A stretch of 64,000 nt of DNA from Bacteroidota bacterium. GTDB lineage: Bacteria; Bacteroidota; Bacteroidia; Cytophagales; Cyclobacteriaceae. The notes under the pieces are model-generated. The model saw only the letters and a list, made by a program, of their open reading frames with translations, had not been told where the DNA came from and did not search any database. The position numbers were made by a program, and so were the translations under genes. How positions within the stretch are numbered: position 1 is the first letter of the stretch; each line of letters begins with the position of its first letter. The stretch covers positions 20,248 to 84,247 of the forward strand of contig CANIVF010000012.1 in the NCBI GenBank assembly GCA_947470895.1, written 5' to 3'. Below are positions 48,747 to 58,369 of the stretch, piece by piece.

Positions 48747-50360
48747 GTGAATAGAGAGAACAATATTAAGCATCTTCAAAACGACTCGTTTGATTTGCTG
48801 ATCATTGGGGGGGGAATCACCGGTGCAGGCATTGCGTTGGACGCAGCTTCACGAGGATTGAAAACTGCCTTGGTAGATAAGAATGATTTTGCCTTTGGCA
48901 CGAGCAGCCGTTCCACCAAGTTGATTCATGGTGGCTTACGTTATTTGAAACAGTTAGAGTTCGGCTTGGTAAAAGAAGTGGGAAGCGAGCGAGCCATTGT
49001 TCATAGACTTGCACCGCATTTAGTAGTTCCGGAGAAAATGTTGCTACCACTTTATGAGAAGCGCGGCTTTGGGAGTACGCTCACTTCTTTTGGTTTGAAA
49101 CTCTACGATTTTCTGGCAGGTGTGAAGCCAGAAGATCAACGCAGAATGCTTACGCGCAATCAAACATTAAAACAAGAACCTCTTCTCAATCCTCAAGATG
49201 TAAAAGGCGGAGCGATCTATGCCGAATACCGAACCGATGATGCACGACTCACCATAGAGATCATTAAAACAGCGGTGAAGCAAGGAGCACGTGTAATCAA
49301 TTATTGCGAAGCGCTTAATTTCATTTATCATGATGGAATCCTTGGTGGAATAAAGGCTATTGATCATATATCAGGATTTCCGCTTGAGATCAAAGCAAAG
49401 GCGGTCGTCAATGCCGCTGGTCCGTGGGTAGATACATTGCGCGATGTAAATAGATCAAAAGAAGGTAAGCGACTTCATCTGACCAAGGGAGTTCACCTGG
49501 TTGTATCGCATGATAAACTCCCTGTGAAGCAAGCCATTTATTTCGATGTGGAAGATGGCCGGATGATCTTTGCGATTCCGCGTGGCCGTACAACATACAT
49601 AGGGACTACGGATACGAATTATACTGGCAGTCTCGAAGAAGTATACGCGTCTAAAGAAGATGCCGAGTATTTAATCAAAGCGGTGAATCAAACTTTTCCT
49701 AAATCCAGTCTTTCTCTTTCTGATATCGAATCAAGCTGGGCAGGCTTGAGGCCATTGATTCATGAAGATGGTAAATCGGCTTCTCAGCTTTCACGTAAAG
49801 ATGAAATCTTTGAATCACCCAGTGGCCTCATTTCTATTGCAGGGGGTAAGCTCACCGGCTATCGCAAGATGGCTGAGCGCATTGTAGATCGTGTGATGAA
49901 GAAATCTTTTGCAGATAAAATTTCTCCTTGTAAAACAGATAAAATCATCTTCATCGGTTCTGATTTTAAAAGTGATAGAGAAGTAAAGGAATTCATCGCA
50001 GCGGTTGCATTTCGTTTGCGCATGTATGGTGCAGAGAATCATGCCAATTATCTCGTTGGTAATTATGGTAAGCAATGCAGTTCGATTTTGTCATCATTAG
50101 AGGAGATGAAGGATAATGTCGGGGTAATAGCTCTCGCTAGAGCTGAGTTACAATTTTGTCTTGAACATGAGATGGTAATTAAGCCATCCGATTTTCTGAT
50201 AAGACGTACAGGATTACTTTATTTTAACCGACCACTGTTGGCTGAAATTTTGATTCCGATCTTGTTTGATTTCAAGCACAGATTTAACTGGACTGACCAA
50301 ACTTATGAAAGGGAGAGATCGGCAATGGAGGAATTGATTTATAGAACAAACAACTTTTGA
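48747..50360 (+). CDS. glpD: Aerobic glycerol-3-phosphate dehydrogenase
   Basis: 537-residue FAD enzyme oxidising glycerol 3-phosphate to dihydroxyacetone phosphate at the membrane, passing electrons to quinone. Starts with GTG. The FAD site DLLIIGGGITGAGIALDAAS lies at about 16-35, followed by GTSSRSTKLIHGGLRYL, AIYFDVEDGRMIFAIPRG and GTTDTNY; a C-terminal GlpD-type domain is present. With glpF and glpK it completes glycerol use. Confidence 0.94.
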   Translation: MNRENNIKHLQNDSFDLLIIGGGITGAGIALDAASRGLKTALVDKNDFAFGTSSRSTKLIHGGLRYLKQLEFGLVKEVGSERAIVHRLAPHLVVPEKMLLPLYEKRGFGSTLTSFGLKLYDFLAGVKPEDQRRMLTRNQTLKQEPLLNPQDVKGGAIYAEYRTDDARLTIEIIKTAVKQGARVINYCEALNFIYHDGILGGIKAIDHISGFPLEIKAKAVVNAAGPWVDTLRDVNRSKEGKRLHLTKGVHLVVSHDKLPVKQAIYFDVEDGRMIFAIPRGRTTYIGTTDTNYTGSLEEVYASKEDAEYLIKAVNQTFPKSSLSLSDIESSWAGLRPLIHEDGKSASQLSRKDEIFESPSGLISIAGGKLTGYRKMAERIVDRVMKKSFADKISPCKTDKIIFIGSDFKSDREVKEFIAAVAFRLRMYGAENHANYLVGNYGKQCSSILSSLEEMKDNVGVIALARAELQFCLEHEMVIKPSDFLIRRTGLLYFNRPLLAEILIPILFDFKHRFNWTDQTYERERSAMEELIYRTNNF

Positions 50361-50365
50361 GTGCA

Positions 50366-51565
50366 ATGAAATATTTTCTTTTCCTGCTGGGGATCCTGGT
50401 TCTTGTTTGTGCAGAAGTAGCGCGTGTATATTTTATCATGCCTTTTCCGGGAAGTCAGGTAGACAACGTGATTGATATCGCTTACTTCTTAAACAATAAC
50501 ATCAACCTGTTTCGTATCTCTGGCGTTCTTCTGATTGCATACCCAGCGTATCAAATCATCCGATTCAGTCAGCCCGCATGGCGATGGACTGCGGTTTCTC
50601 TGCTTGTTTTTTGGTTGTTTGTATTTTATAATTCGAACTTCCGTTTACTGGCAGAGAAAATGTTTTATCAGCCAGAGCATAAAATTCTGGTAACGGCATC
50701 AGACAATAAGATTGCAGATCGTGATTTGGTATTAGGCGTTTATATCAATAATCAGGCGAAAGCCTATCCGATTGAAATCATTGGCTATCATCACCAGGTG
50801 CGGGATACGGTAGCAGGTGAACCGATTATGGTAACCTATTGCACCGTGTGTCGCACGGGTCGTGTGTATAGTCCGATCATTGATGGCGAACCAGAAAATT
50901 TTCGATTGGTAGGCATGGATCACTTTAATGCGATGTTTGAAGACAGCCGCACCAAAAGCTGGTGGCGACAAGTAAGTGGAGAAGCGATCACCGGCCCACG
51001 GAAAGGAAAGCAGTTAGAAGAAATTCCTTCTGAGCAAATGACCTTGAAAGCTTGGTTAGCACGTCATCCGGATTCCTATATTCTTCAGCCTGATAGTTTG
51101 TTTAAAGATCAATACAAAGGATTGGAAAAATATGATGAAGGAAAAATGGAAGGCAAGCTGGAGCGAAGAGATTCACTTTCGTGGAAAGATAAATCGTGGG
51201 TGATCGGTGTATCCTATGGATTATTTGCCAAGGCCTATGATTGGAATGATTTACAAAATAGCCGTGTGATCAATGATAACATCGAGCAGTTTCCATTATT
51301 GATCCTTCTTGAAAATGACAGCGCTTCGTTTCATGTATGGAGCCGAATTGTGGCAGCTGATACGTTATCATTTTCATTGAGTGAAAACAATGAGACGTTT
51401 ATTGATATCAATTCAGGTTCTGTTTGGGATTGGAGTGGACGTTGCACCGAAGGGGCATGGAAAGGAGCAACACTGAATACCGTGCAATCCTATCAGGAGT
51501 ATTGGCATTCATGGAGGACTTTTCATCCGGATTCGGAGCGATATTTACCAGCTGAAAATAAATGA
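50366..51565 (+). CDS. DUF3179 domain membrane-anchored protein
   Basis: About 399 residues from the ATG at 50366 (a TTG at 50357 overlaps the glpD stop). Three hydrophobic segments occupy the first 90 residues. The rest is the DUF3179 domain: VLGVYINNQAKAYPIEII, VTYCTVCRTGRVY with two cysteines, FRLVGMDHFNAMFEDSRTKS and WRQVSGEAITGPRKGK. The domain's function is not known to me. It is tightly linked to glpD, but that may be only co-transcription. The 118 bases after it hold no clear signal. Confidence 0.8.
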   Translation: MKYFLFLLGILVLVCAEVARVYFIMPFPGSQVDNVIDIAYFLNNNINLFRISGVLLIAYPAYQIIRFSQPAWRWTAVSLLVFWLFVFYNSNFRLLAEKMFYQPEHKILVTASDNKIADRDLVLGVYINNQAKAYPIEIIGYHHQVRDTVAGEPIMVTYCTVCRTGRVYSPIIDGEPENFRLVGMDHFNAMFEDSRTKSWWRQVSGEAITGPRKGKQLEEIPSEQMTLKAWLARHPDSYILQPDSLFKDQYKGLEKYDEGKMEGKLERRDSLSWKDKSWVIGVSYGLFAKAYDWNDLQNSRVINDNIEQFPLLILLENDSASFHVWSRIVAADTLSFSLSENNETFIDINSGSVWDWSGRCTEGAWKGATLNTVQSYQEYWHSWRTFHPDSERYLPAENK

Positions 51566-51683
51566 GGGTAGTAATTTTTATTTCTTGTTTCTGTTGGCTT
51601 CAAACTTACAGAATCAAAGCTGGCGAATTGGAGCCTGTGGCTTGCGTCTTAAGTAAACGCATTTTACAAAATCGCTGAACACT

Positions 51684-53342
51684 ATGGACAATCGCATTTG
51701 GTGGAAAGAAGCCATTGTATATCAGATTTATCCGCGCAGCTTTAAAGACAGTAATGGTGATGGTATAGGTGATCTGCGCGGTATTATTTCAAAACTGGAT
51801 TACATACAAAGCCTTGGTGTTGATGCCGTGTGGCTAAACCCGATTTATAAATCACCGAACGATGATGGTGGTTACGACATCAGTGACTACTATTCCGTGC
51901 AGCCGGAGTTTGGCAGGATGGAAGATTTTGATGATTTGCTCAAAGGGCTGCATCAGCGCAAGCTAAAGCTGATCATGGATCTGGTGCTCAATCATTCTTC
52001 TGACGAGCATCCGTGGTTTCAGGAATCAAGAAAATCAAAAGACAATCCACACCGCGATTATTATTTCTGGAAGCCTGGCAAACATGGAGGCCCTCCAAAT
52101 AATTGGCCATCGTTTTTTGGTGGAAGTGCCTGGGAACAGGATCAACCAACGGGTGAATACTATCTTCATCTTTTTTCGCGCAAGCAGCCTGATTTGAATT
52201 GGGAAAATCCGTTGTTGAGGGAAGAGTTGAATAAACTCATGAAGTTCTGGCTGGATAAAGGGGTAGACGGTTTACGTCTCGATGTAATTTCGGCTATATC
52301 AAAACAAACTGATTTTCCGGATACCGATACCCCTGACTTCAATGAGACTATTCGCAAGTATTATGCTAACGGTCCTCGGCTAAAAGAATTTATTAAAGAG
52401 TCGAAAGAAAAAGTGTGGGATCATTACGATGTGATGTCGGTAGGCGAGGGCCCGGGCATCACGCCCCAAAACGCTAAAGATTATCTTGACGAGCAAGATG
52501 GGTTGAACATGATCTTCCACTTTGGTCACATGTTTATGGATCAGGGTGCAGGTGGAAGATTTGATCCCATTCCATGGACCATGAAAGACTTCAAACAGGT
52601 ATTCAAAACCTGGGACGATGCTTTTAAAGAGAAAGGTTGGGGCAGTGTGTTTCTGGGCAACCATGATTTTCCGCGCATGGTATCGCGATGGGGAAATGAT
52701 CGGGACTATTGGGAAAAATCATCGAAGCTGCTGTTTACGCTGCTGCTAACGATGCGAGGTACTACCTTTATTTTTCAGGGCGATGAAATTGGTATGACCA
52801 ATACACGTCTTTCTGCTGTCAGTGAATCCAAAGACATTGAAACACAGAATGGCTGGCGTGAGGCTCAAAAGAAAGCCATTACTGAAAAAGACTTTTTGAA
52901 GGCAGCCAATTATGCCGGTCGTGATAATGCCCGCACACCCATGCAATGGAGTGATGAGCCGAACGGAGGTTTCTCACAGGGAAAGCCATGGATGAATCTA
53001 AATGAAAATACATCGGACTTCAACGTGGAGGCGGAGCAGCATGACAGCCATTCTATCCTCAATTATTTCAGGCAAATGACCAACTTCCGCAAAGCTAACC
53101 GGGTGCTCACGTACGGAAGTTATCAACCCCTGGAAGCATTACCCGATTCGCTCTTTTTATATTTCCGAGAAAGCGACAAAGAAAAATTGCTGATTGTCCT
53201 TAATTTTTCTGATCAGGTTACTAACTTACCCGACCTTGTGAGGCCAAAGATTTCCGAACGGTTAATCGGCAATTACTCGGATCCCGGAAACACAGACAAC
53301 GTGCGTGCCTGGGAAGCAATTGTATACCGTTGTAAAACGTAA
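51684..53342 (+). CDS. GH13 alpha-glucosidase (oligo-1,6-glucosidase type)
   Basis: 552 residues. The alpha-amylase-family barrel is clear: AIVYQIYPRSFKDSNGDGIGDLRGI at the start, then MDLVLNHSSDEH, the nucleophile Asp in DGLRLDVIS, the acid/base Glu in SVGEGPG and the third Asp in FLGNHDFPR. ARTPMQWSDEPNGGFS is typical of oligo-1,6-glucosidases and alpha-glucosidases of GH13_31-like subfamilies. There is no signal peptide, so it acts in the cytoplasm. It starts a run of sugar genes with the ROK kinase 14 bases behind. Confidence 0.92.
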   Translation: MDNRIWWKEAIVYQIYPRSFKDSNGDGIGDLRGIISKLDYIQSLGVDAVWLNPIYKSPNDDGGYDISDYYSVQPEFGRMEDFDDLLKGLHQRKLKLIMDLVLNHSSDEHPWFQESRKSKDNPHRDYYFWKPGKHGGPPNNWPSFFGGSAWEQDQPTGEYYLHLFSRKQPDLNWENPLLREELNKLMKFWLDKGVDGLRLDVISAISKQTDFPDTDTPDFNETIRKYYANGPRLKEFIKESKEKVWDHYDVMSVGEGPGITPQNAKDYLDEQDGLNMIFHFGHMFMDQGAGGRFDPIPWTMKDFKQVFKTWDDAFKEKGWGSVFLGNHDFPRMVSRWGNDRDYWEKSSKLLFTLLLTMRGTTFIFQGDEIGMTNTRLSAVSESKDIETQNGWREAQKKAITEKDFLKAANYAGRDNARTPMQWSDEPNGGFSQGKPWMNLNENTSDFNVEAEQHDSHSILNYFRQMTNFRKANRVLTYGSYQPLEALPDSLFLYFRESDKEKLLIVLNFSDQVTNLPDLVRPKISERLIGNYSDPGNTDNVRAWEAIVYRCKT

Positions 53343-53356
53343 ATAGAATTAAGTTC

Positions 53357-54268
53357 ATGAATGATAATCTTTGGGGCATTGACTTGGGTGGTACAAAAGT
53401 AGAAGGAGCGGTACTTAAGTCTGCGTCTAATCCTGATGTGTTGTTTCGCGATCGGTTACCAACCGAAGCTCAAAAAGGCTATGACCACACGATCGGTCAG
53501 ATCAAAGCCTTAGTGGAAAAGATGGAGGTAGCTATGGGTTACCGCCCGCAAAAGATTGGCATTGCTACACCGGGCACGATGGATCCACTTCTTGGAGTTT
53601 TGAAAAATTGTAATTCAACAAATCTGAACGGTAAACCTTTAAAGTCAGATCTGGAACGTGTATTGGGTATGGAGGTGCGCATGGCCAACGATGCCAATTG
53701 TTTTGCATTAGCCGAAGCCAGCATGGGCATTGCGAAAGAAAAATATCCGAATGCAAGCGTGGTATTTGGTGTGATCATGGGTACGGGAGTGGGGGGCGGT
53801 GTAGTAGTCGATGGAAAAGTAATCAACGGCTTGCAGGGGATTGGTGGCGAATGGGGCCACAATTTTTTAGATGAATCAGGCGGCTCTTGTTATTGCGGCA
53901 AGAGTGGATGTGTTGAAAAAGTATTGGCAGGACCGGCCTTGGAAAAATACTACGCTTCCATCAGCGGACAACAAAAAACAATGCGTGAAGTATATGACCT
54001 TTATAGAGTAGGTCTTGATCCATTTGCAAAGCGAACGATAGATCGATTAAATCATTTTTTTGGTCTTGCCGTGAGTGTGGTAGTCAATATTTTAGATCCG
54101 GATGTGATCGTGATTGGCGGAGGTGTAGGCAATATCGACATCATCTATTCTGAAGGTGTAACCTCTTTACGCAAATATGTATTTAACAACAGGCTCGACA
54201 CGCCTGTACTAAAACCTAAGTTGGGGGACAGTGCAGGAGTTTTTGGTGCAGCATTTTTAGTAGCATAA
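53357..54268 (+). CDS. ROK-family sugar kinase (glucokinase/fructokinase)
   Basis: 303 residues. The ATP-binding IDLGGTKVEGAV is at the N-terminus; GIATPGTMDP, NDANCFALAEA and GTGVGGGVVVDG follow. The ROK zinc site GHNFLDESGGSCYCGKSGCVE has the usual His and cysteines. It probably phosphorylates glucose set free by the GH13, GH31 or GH65 enzymes; fructokinase activity cannot be excluded. It shares the operon with GH13 (14-base gap). Confidence 0.9.
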   Translation: MNDNLWGIDLGGTKVEGAVLKSASNPDVLFRDRLPTEAQKGYDHTIGQIKALVEKMEVAMGYRPQKIGIATPGTMDPLLGVLKNCNSTNLNGKPLKSDLERVLGMEVRMANDANCFALAEASMGIAKEKYPNASVVFGVIMGTGVGGGVVVDGKVINGLQGIGGEWGHNFLDESGGSCYCGKSGCVEKVLAGPALEKYYASISGQQKTMREVYDLYRVGLDPFAKRTIDRLNHFFGLAVSVVVNILDPDVIVIGGGVGNIDIIYSEGVTSLRKYVFNNRLDTPVLKPKLGDSAGVFGAAFLVA

Positions 54269-54357
54269 TGATGAAATGATCCTATAAAATAGCATTCAAC
54301 AACATGAATTGTATATGACCATTCAACGTGACTTCTGAAAAAGTAAAATCATAGCAC

Positions 54358-55326
54358 ATGAAAAAAATTGCAGTAGTAGGACCCATCCCGCGCGATCACA
54401 TCGTTACGCACCAAGGCGATCTCATTCAGAAATGGGGTTGTGTTACTCATCCGGTTATCGCCTTGTCGGTATTGGCAGGCAACGATCTTGAAATCATTCC
54501 GGTGTCGCACGTGCGCCATGTGGATAAAGACAATGTTGCCGAAGTATTCAAGGGATATAAAGGAATCAATCTGCAACATGTTACCTCGGACAACGACCAG
54601 GGTGATATTATCAGTCTTCGGTTTGTTGATCAGAATAATCGCTTTGAGCGTCAGACAGGATTCATGGATCCGATCGTTCCCGTAGATATGACTAACCTGC
54701 TGGATTGCGATGCATTTGTTTTCATTCCTATCAGCGATTATGAAATCTCTTTGGATACGTTAAAGTACCTCAAGAAAAAAAGTAAGGGCACCATTATTTT
54801 TGATGCGCATGGCCCGACTACCGCTTGCCTTGTAAATGGTGAACGTCAACGCAAATTCTGGATTGACCGCGATCAATGGCTTCCATTTATTGATGTATTG
54901 AAGATGAATCTGGAAGAAGCTCATGCTTCGTGGTTTAAGAAAGAATATGAATCAGAAGATTTCTCTTCCGAGGAATTGGAGCGCGATGCTATTCGCAAGT
55001 TTGCAGATCATTGCCTTTCACTCGGGGTGAAGTGCGTATATGTTACGTTGGATTCACGTGGCTGTCTTACATACTTTAAAAAGAGAGGCAAAACCATCGA
55101 AGAACTTGTTCCCTCCATTAAGGTCGACAAAGTGGTTGATACAACAGGCTGTGGCGATTCCTTTGCGGGAGGTTTGTCCTATGGACTGGTAACAGATCCG
55201 AAAAATTACAAAGTTGCTGCCCTATACGCTAATGCGTTTGGCGCACTGCGCACCCAGGGAAAGACATTTGAAGTATTTAAATCATTAGAGGAAACAAATA
55301 AAATTATTGCCAATGGTCATGTATAA
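54358..55326 (+). CDS. PfkB-family carbohydrate kinase
   Basis: 322 residues of the ribokinase/PfkB fold. The second family signature is clear: DTTGCGDSFAGGLSYG near residue 260-275, with the catalytic Asp in GCGDSF. The N-terminus MKKIAVVGPIPRDHIV is typical of the fold. Substrate (fructose, 2-keto sugar, nucleoside or phosphorylated sugar) cannot be read from the sequence. The 89-base gap in front has a CATTCAAC direct repeat but no evident promoter. Confidence 0.85.
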   Translation: MKKIAVVGPIPRDHIVTHQGDLIQKWGCVTHPVIALSVLAGNDLEIIPVSHVRHVDKDNVAEVFKGYKGINLQHVTSDNDQGDIISLRFVDQNNRFERQTGFMDPIVPVDMTNLLDCDAFVFIPISDYEISLDTLKYLKKKSKGTIIFDAHGPTTACLVNGERQRKFWIDRDQWLPFIDVLKMNLEEAHASWFKKEYESEDFSSEELERDAIRKFADHCLSLGVKCVYVTLDSRGCLTYFKKRGKTIEELVPSIKVDKVVDTTGCGDSFAGGLSYGLVTDPKNYKVAALYANAFGALRTQGKTFEVFKSLEETNKIIANGHV

Positions 55327-55368
55327 GAAATTAGTTTTGTGTTTGGTTAAAAAATTGGGTTCTCACTC

Positions 55369-56013
55369 ATGATAAGAGCTGCCATTTTCGATCTTGATGG
55401 TGTAATCATCGACACGGCCCACTATCACTACATTGCGTGGAAACGCCTGGCGAGTGAGTTTGCGATCAACCTTACCAAGGAGCACAACGAATTACTGAAA
55501 GGAGTCAGTCGCATTCGTTCGCTGGAAATCATATTAGAGTTGGGCAACATTCAACTTTCGGAAGAAGATAAGGAATTGTATGCCAATAAAAAGAATGGAT
55601 GGTTTGTTGAATACATTGAGTCGATACGGCCCGAGGAAATTTTTTCGGGTGTGCCTGAACTGATTCAAAGTATGAGAGACCAGAGCCTTAAAGTGGCATT
55701 GGCTTCTTCCAGTAAAAATGCACCGCGTGTGATCGAGCTGTTAAAAATCGAGCGTTTGTTTGATACCATGGTGGATGGCACAATGATCACGCATACTAAA
55801 CCTGATCCTGAAATATTTCTTTTGGCAGCATCCAGACTTGGTTTCGTGCCTTCTGAGTGTGTCGTATTTGAAGATGCTGAAGCGGGTGTAGAGGCAGCTG
55901 TTGCTGCGGGTATGAAGTGTGTGGGTGTTGGATCTCCGGAACAATTAGGTAAAGCCAATCAAGTGATTGCCAGAACTGGAGATTTTCGGATAAGTCAATT
56001 AAATGTCTTGTAA
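55369..56013 (+). CDS. pgmB: Beta-phosphoglucomutase
   Basis: 214-residue HAD-superfamily enzyme converting beta-glucose 1-phosphate to glucose 6-phosphate. HAD motif I is FDLDGVIIDT (two catalytic Asp), followed by AHYHYIAWKRLA, the cap region with GVSRIRSLE typical of beta-PGM, SSSKNAPRVIELL (motif II), and KPDPEIFLLAA plus FEDAEAGVEAA (motifs III and IV). It uses exactly the product of the GH65 phosphorylase encoded next to it, a well-known pairing. Confidence 0.93.
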   Translation: MIRAAIFDLDGVIIDTAHYHYIAWKRLASEFAINLTKEHNELLKGVSRIRSLEIILELGNIQLSEEDKELYANKKNGWFVEYIESIRPEEIFSGVPELIQSMRDQSLKVALASSSKNAPRVIELLKIERLFDTMVDGTMITHTKPDPEIFLLAASRLGFVPSECVVFEDAEAGVEAAVAAGMKCVGVGSPEQLGKANQVIARTGDFRISQLNVL

Positions 56014-56079
56014 GAAAATATTCGGCTTGATTAATTTGTAAATATTGAATCTTGAAGTTGAAATCTTGAATGATTAGTT

Positions 56080-58362
56080 ATGAAGCAATATCTAAAACAA
56101 GATGAATGGAAAATCATCGAAGAAGGATTAAACCCTCATTACAACAAAATCTCTGAAAGTGTATTCAGTTTGGGTAATGGTCGTATGGGGCAGCGCGCCA
56201 CGTTCGAAGAAGATTATTCAGGGGAAACACATCAGGGTAGTTATGTAGCCGGTGTTTATTATCCCGATAAAACCCGAGTGGGATGGTGGAAGAATGGCTA
56301 TCCTGAATATTTCGCTAAAGTGCTGAACGCACCGAGCTGGATCGACATCAAAATAAAAATGGCAGGCCAAACGCTTGATCTCGCACAATGCCAGGTTGAA
56401 AAATTTGTGCGTGTTCTGGATATGAAAACAGGTTTACTACAGCGCAGTTTTACAGCTACGTTGCCCGATGGTAAAAAAGTAGAGGTTGAGTCCAAGCGTT
56501 TTTGTTCTATGGCCGATGGCGAAATTGGTGCCATCCGTTATCAGATTACAGCCTTGAATTTTTCGGATGACATTGTACTTACCCTTTCGGTAAATGCTGA
56601 TGTCGTTAATAAAGATTCCAACTACGATGAAAAATTCTGGGATGAGGTATTCAAAGAAGCAACTCCAGGCTCAGCCATTGTAACCGCCCAAACACGCAAA
56701 ACATTTTTCCATGTAACTACTGCCATGACGCATAAGGTAGAGTCGGATGGAAAGAATGTTGTTTCCAAAGTAAGCACAAACACGCGCGAGAAATATGCGG
56801 ACAATGTCGTGCAAACAGAATTGAAGCAAGACAAACCGCTGGTGATTTATAAATATGCAGCCGTCTTATCTTCCGAGAATCATGCGAAGGAGAAAATGGT
56901 AGAGCATGCGAAAGCAAAATTGAGTGAAGTAGTCACTGCAGGTTTTGATGTATTGTTTGAGAAGCATGCCAGTGTATGGGCTCATAAATGGGAAGAATGC
57001 GACATTACTATCGATGGTGATGTGGCTGCCCAACAGGGCATTCGCTTTAACATCTTTCAATTAACCCAAACCTATACCGGTGAAGATGAACGATTGAATA
57101 TCGGACCTAAAGGGTTCACTGGCGAGAAATATGGCGGCAGCACGTATTGGGACACCGAAGCGTATTGTTTGCCTTTCTTCATGAGCACAGCTGAACCTAA
57201 AGTGCCGCGCAACTTGCTGGTGTATCGCTACAAGCACCTGCAAAAGGCGATAGAAAATGGAATGAAGCTAGGCTTCAAAGATGGAGCAGCATTCTATCCA
57301 TTTGTAACCATGAATGGTGAAGAGTGTCACAACGAGTGGGAGATTACCTTCGAAGAAATTCACCGCACCAGTGCCATGGCCTATGCGATGCGCGATTATG
57401 TTGATTATACCGGAGATCAGGATTACTTTACAGAATATGGATTAGAAGTGCTGATCGGTATAGCACGCTTCTGGACACAGCGAGTGAACTGGTCAACCGA
57501 TAAGAACAAGTATGTGATTCTGGGCGTAACAGGCCCCAACGAATACGAAAACAACGTTCACAATAACTGGTACACCAACTACCTCGGTGCATGGACACTC
57601 CGTTTCGCACAACATGCTATCGATTATGTGAAGGGAAATGATGTGAAACGCTTTGAAGAGATTGTAGCAAAAACAAAATTTAATGAGAAGGTGGAAACCG
57701 AAATGTGGAAGCACATATCGGATAACATGTACTATCCTTACGATCCGAAGCGCAAAGTAATTTTGCAGCAGGATGGTTTCCTCGACAAAGAATTGATGCA
57801 TGTTAAAGATCTGAAACCAGAAGATCGCCCACTTAACCAGAAGTGGAGTTGGGATCGTATTCTGCGTTCATGCTTCATCAAACAAGCTGATGTATTACAG
57901 GGCATCTATTTGTTTGAAGACGATTTTGATCTGGACACCATGCGCAGAAACTTTGATTTCTATGAACCAATGACGGTGCATGAGTCTTCGTTATCTCCAT
58001 GCGTGCACGTGGTTCTTGCCAGCAAGTTGGGATATAAAGAACAAGCCTATCAATTTTATCTGCGCACCGCACGCTTAGACCTGGATGATTATAACAACGA
58101 CACAGAAGAAGGTTGCCACATCACATCAATGGCCGGAACATGGATGAGTGTGGTGAAAGGCTTTGGTGGTATGCGCATCCGCGATGGTAAACTTCACTTT
58201 GCACCTTATTTGCCCGATCAATGGAAATCCTATTCCTTCCGCATCGAGTTCCGCGGTCGCGTGTTGAAAGTGAAAGTGGCTAACGAAAAAGTTGAGACCG
58301 TTTTGGAGCATGGGGAACAATTGGAAGTAATCATGAATGGCAAACCCGTATTGCTGAAGTAA
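56080..58362 (+). CDS. GH65 disaccharide phosphorylase (maltose phosphorylase type)
   Basis: 760 residues of family GH65. The general-acid Glu is in VTGPNEYENNVHNN (NEY), phosphate-site residues occur in the C-terminal TSMAGTWMSVVKGFGG, and KYGGSTYWDTEAYCLPFF is typical. It has no signal peptide. GH65 enzymes phosphorolyse maltose, kojibiose, trehalose or nigerose to beta-glucose 1-phosphate and glucose; maltose is favoured by the alpha-glucoside context but not proven. With pgmB upstream and the ROK kinase it converts the disaccharide to two glucose 6-phosphate. The next gene begins seven bases after it. Confidence 0.92.
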   Translation: MKQYLKQDEWKIIEEGLNPHYNKISESVFSLGNGRMGQRATFEEDYSGETHQGSYVAGVYYPDKTRVGWWKNGYPEYFAKVLNAPSWIDIKIKMAGQTLDLAQCQVEKFVRVLDMKTGLLQRSFTATLPDGKKVEVESKRFCSMADGEIGAIRYQITALNFSDDIVLTLSVNADVVNKDSNYDEKFWDEVFKEATPGSAIVTAQTRKTFFHVTTAMTHKVESDGKNVVSKVSTNTREKYADNVVQTELKQDKPLVIYKYAAVLSSENHAKEKMVEHAKAKLSEVVTAGFDVLFEKHASVWAHKWEECDITIDGDVAAQQGIRFNIFQLTQTYTGEDERLNIGPKGFTGEKYGGSTYWDTEAYCLPFFMSTAEPKVPRNLLVYRYKHLQKAIENGMKLGFKDGAAFYPFVTMNGEECHNEWEITFEEIHRTSAMAYAMRDYVDYTGDQDYFTEYGLEVLIGIARFWTQRVNWSTDKNKYVILGVTGPNEYENNVHNNWYTNYLGAWTLRFAQHAIDYVKGNDVKRFEEIVAKTKFNEKVETEMWKHISDNMYYPYDPKRKVILQQDGFLDKELMHVKDLKPEDRPLNQKWSWDRILRSCFIKQADVLQGIYLFEDDFDLDTMRRNFDFYEPMTVHESSLSPCVHVVLASKLGYKEQAYQFYLRTARLDLDDYNNDTEEGCHITSMAGTWMSVVKGFGGMRIRDGKLHFAPYLPDQWKSYSFRIEFRGRVLKVKVANEKVETVLEHGEQLEVIMNGKPVLLK

Positions 58363-58369
58363 GCATGCG

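Noticed and set aside
51641..51662. TGCGT...ACGCA inverted repeat upstream of GH13
   Set aside because: Asymmetric spacing and no match to the LacI motif; likely chance.
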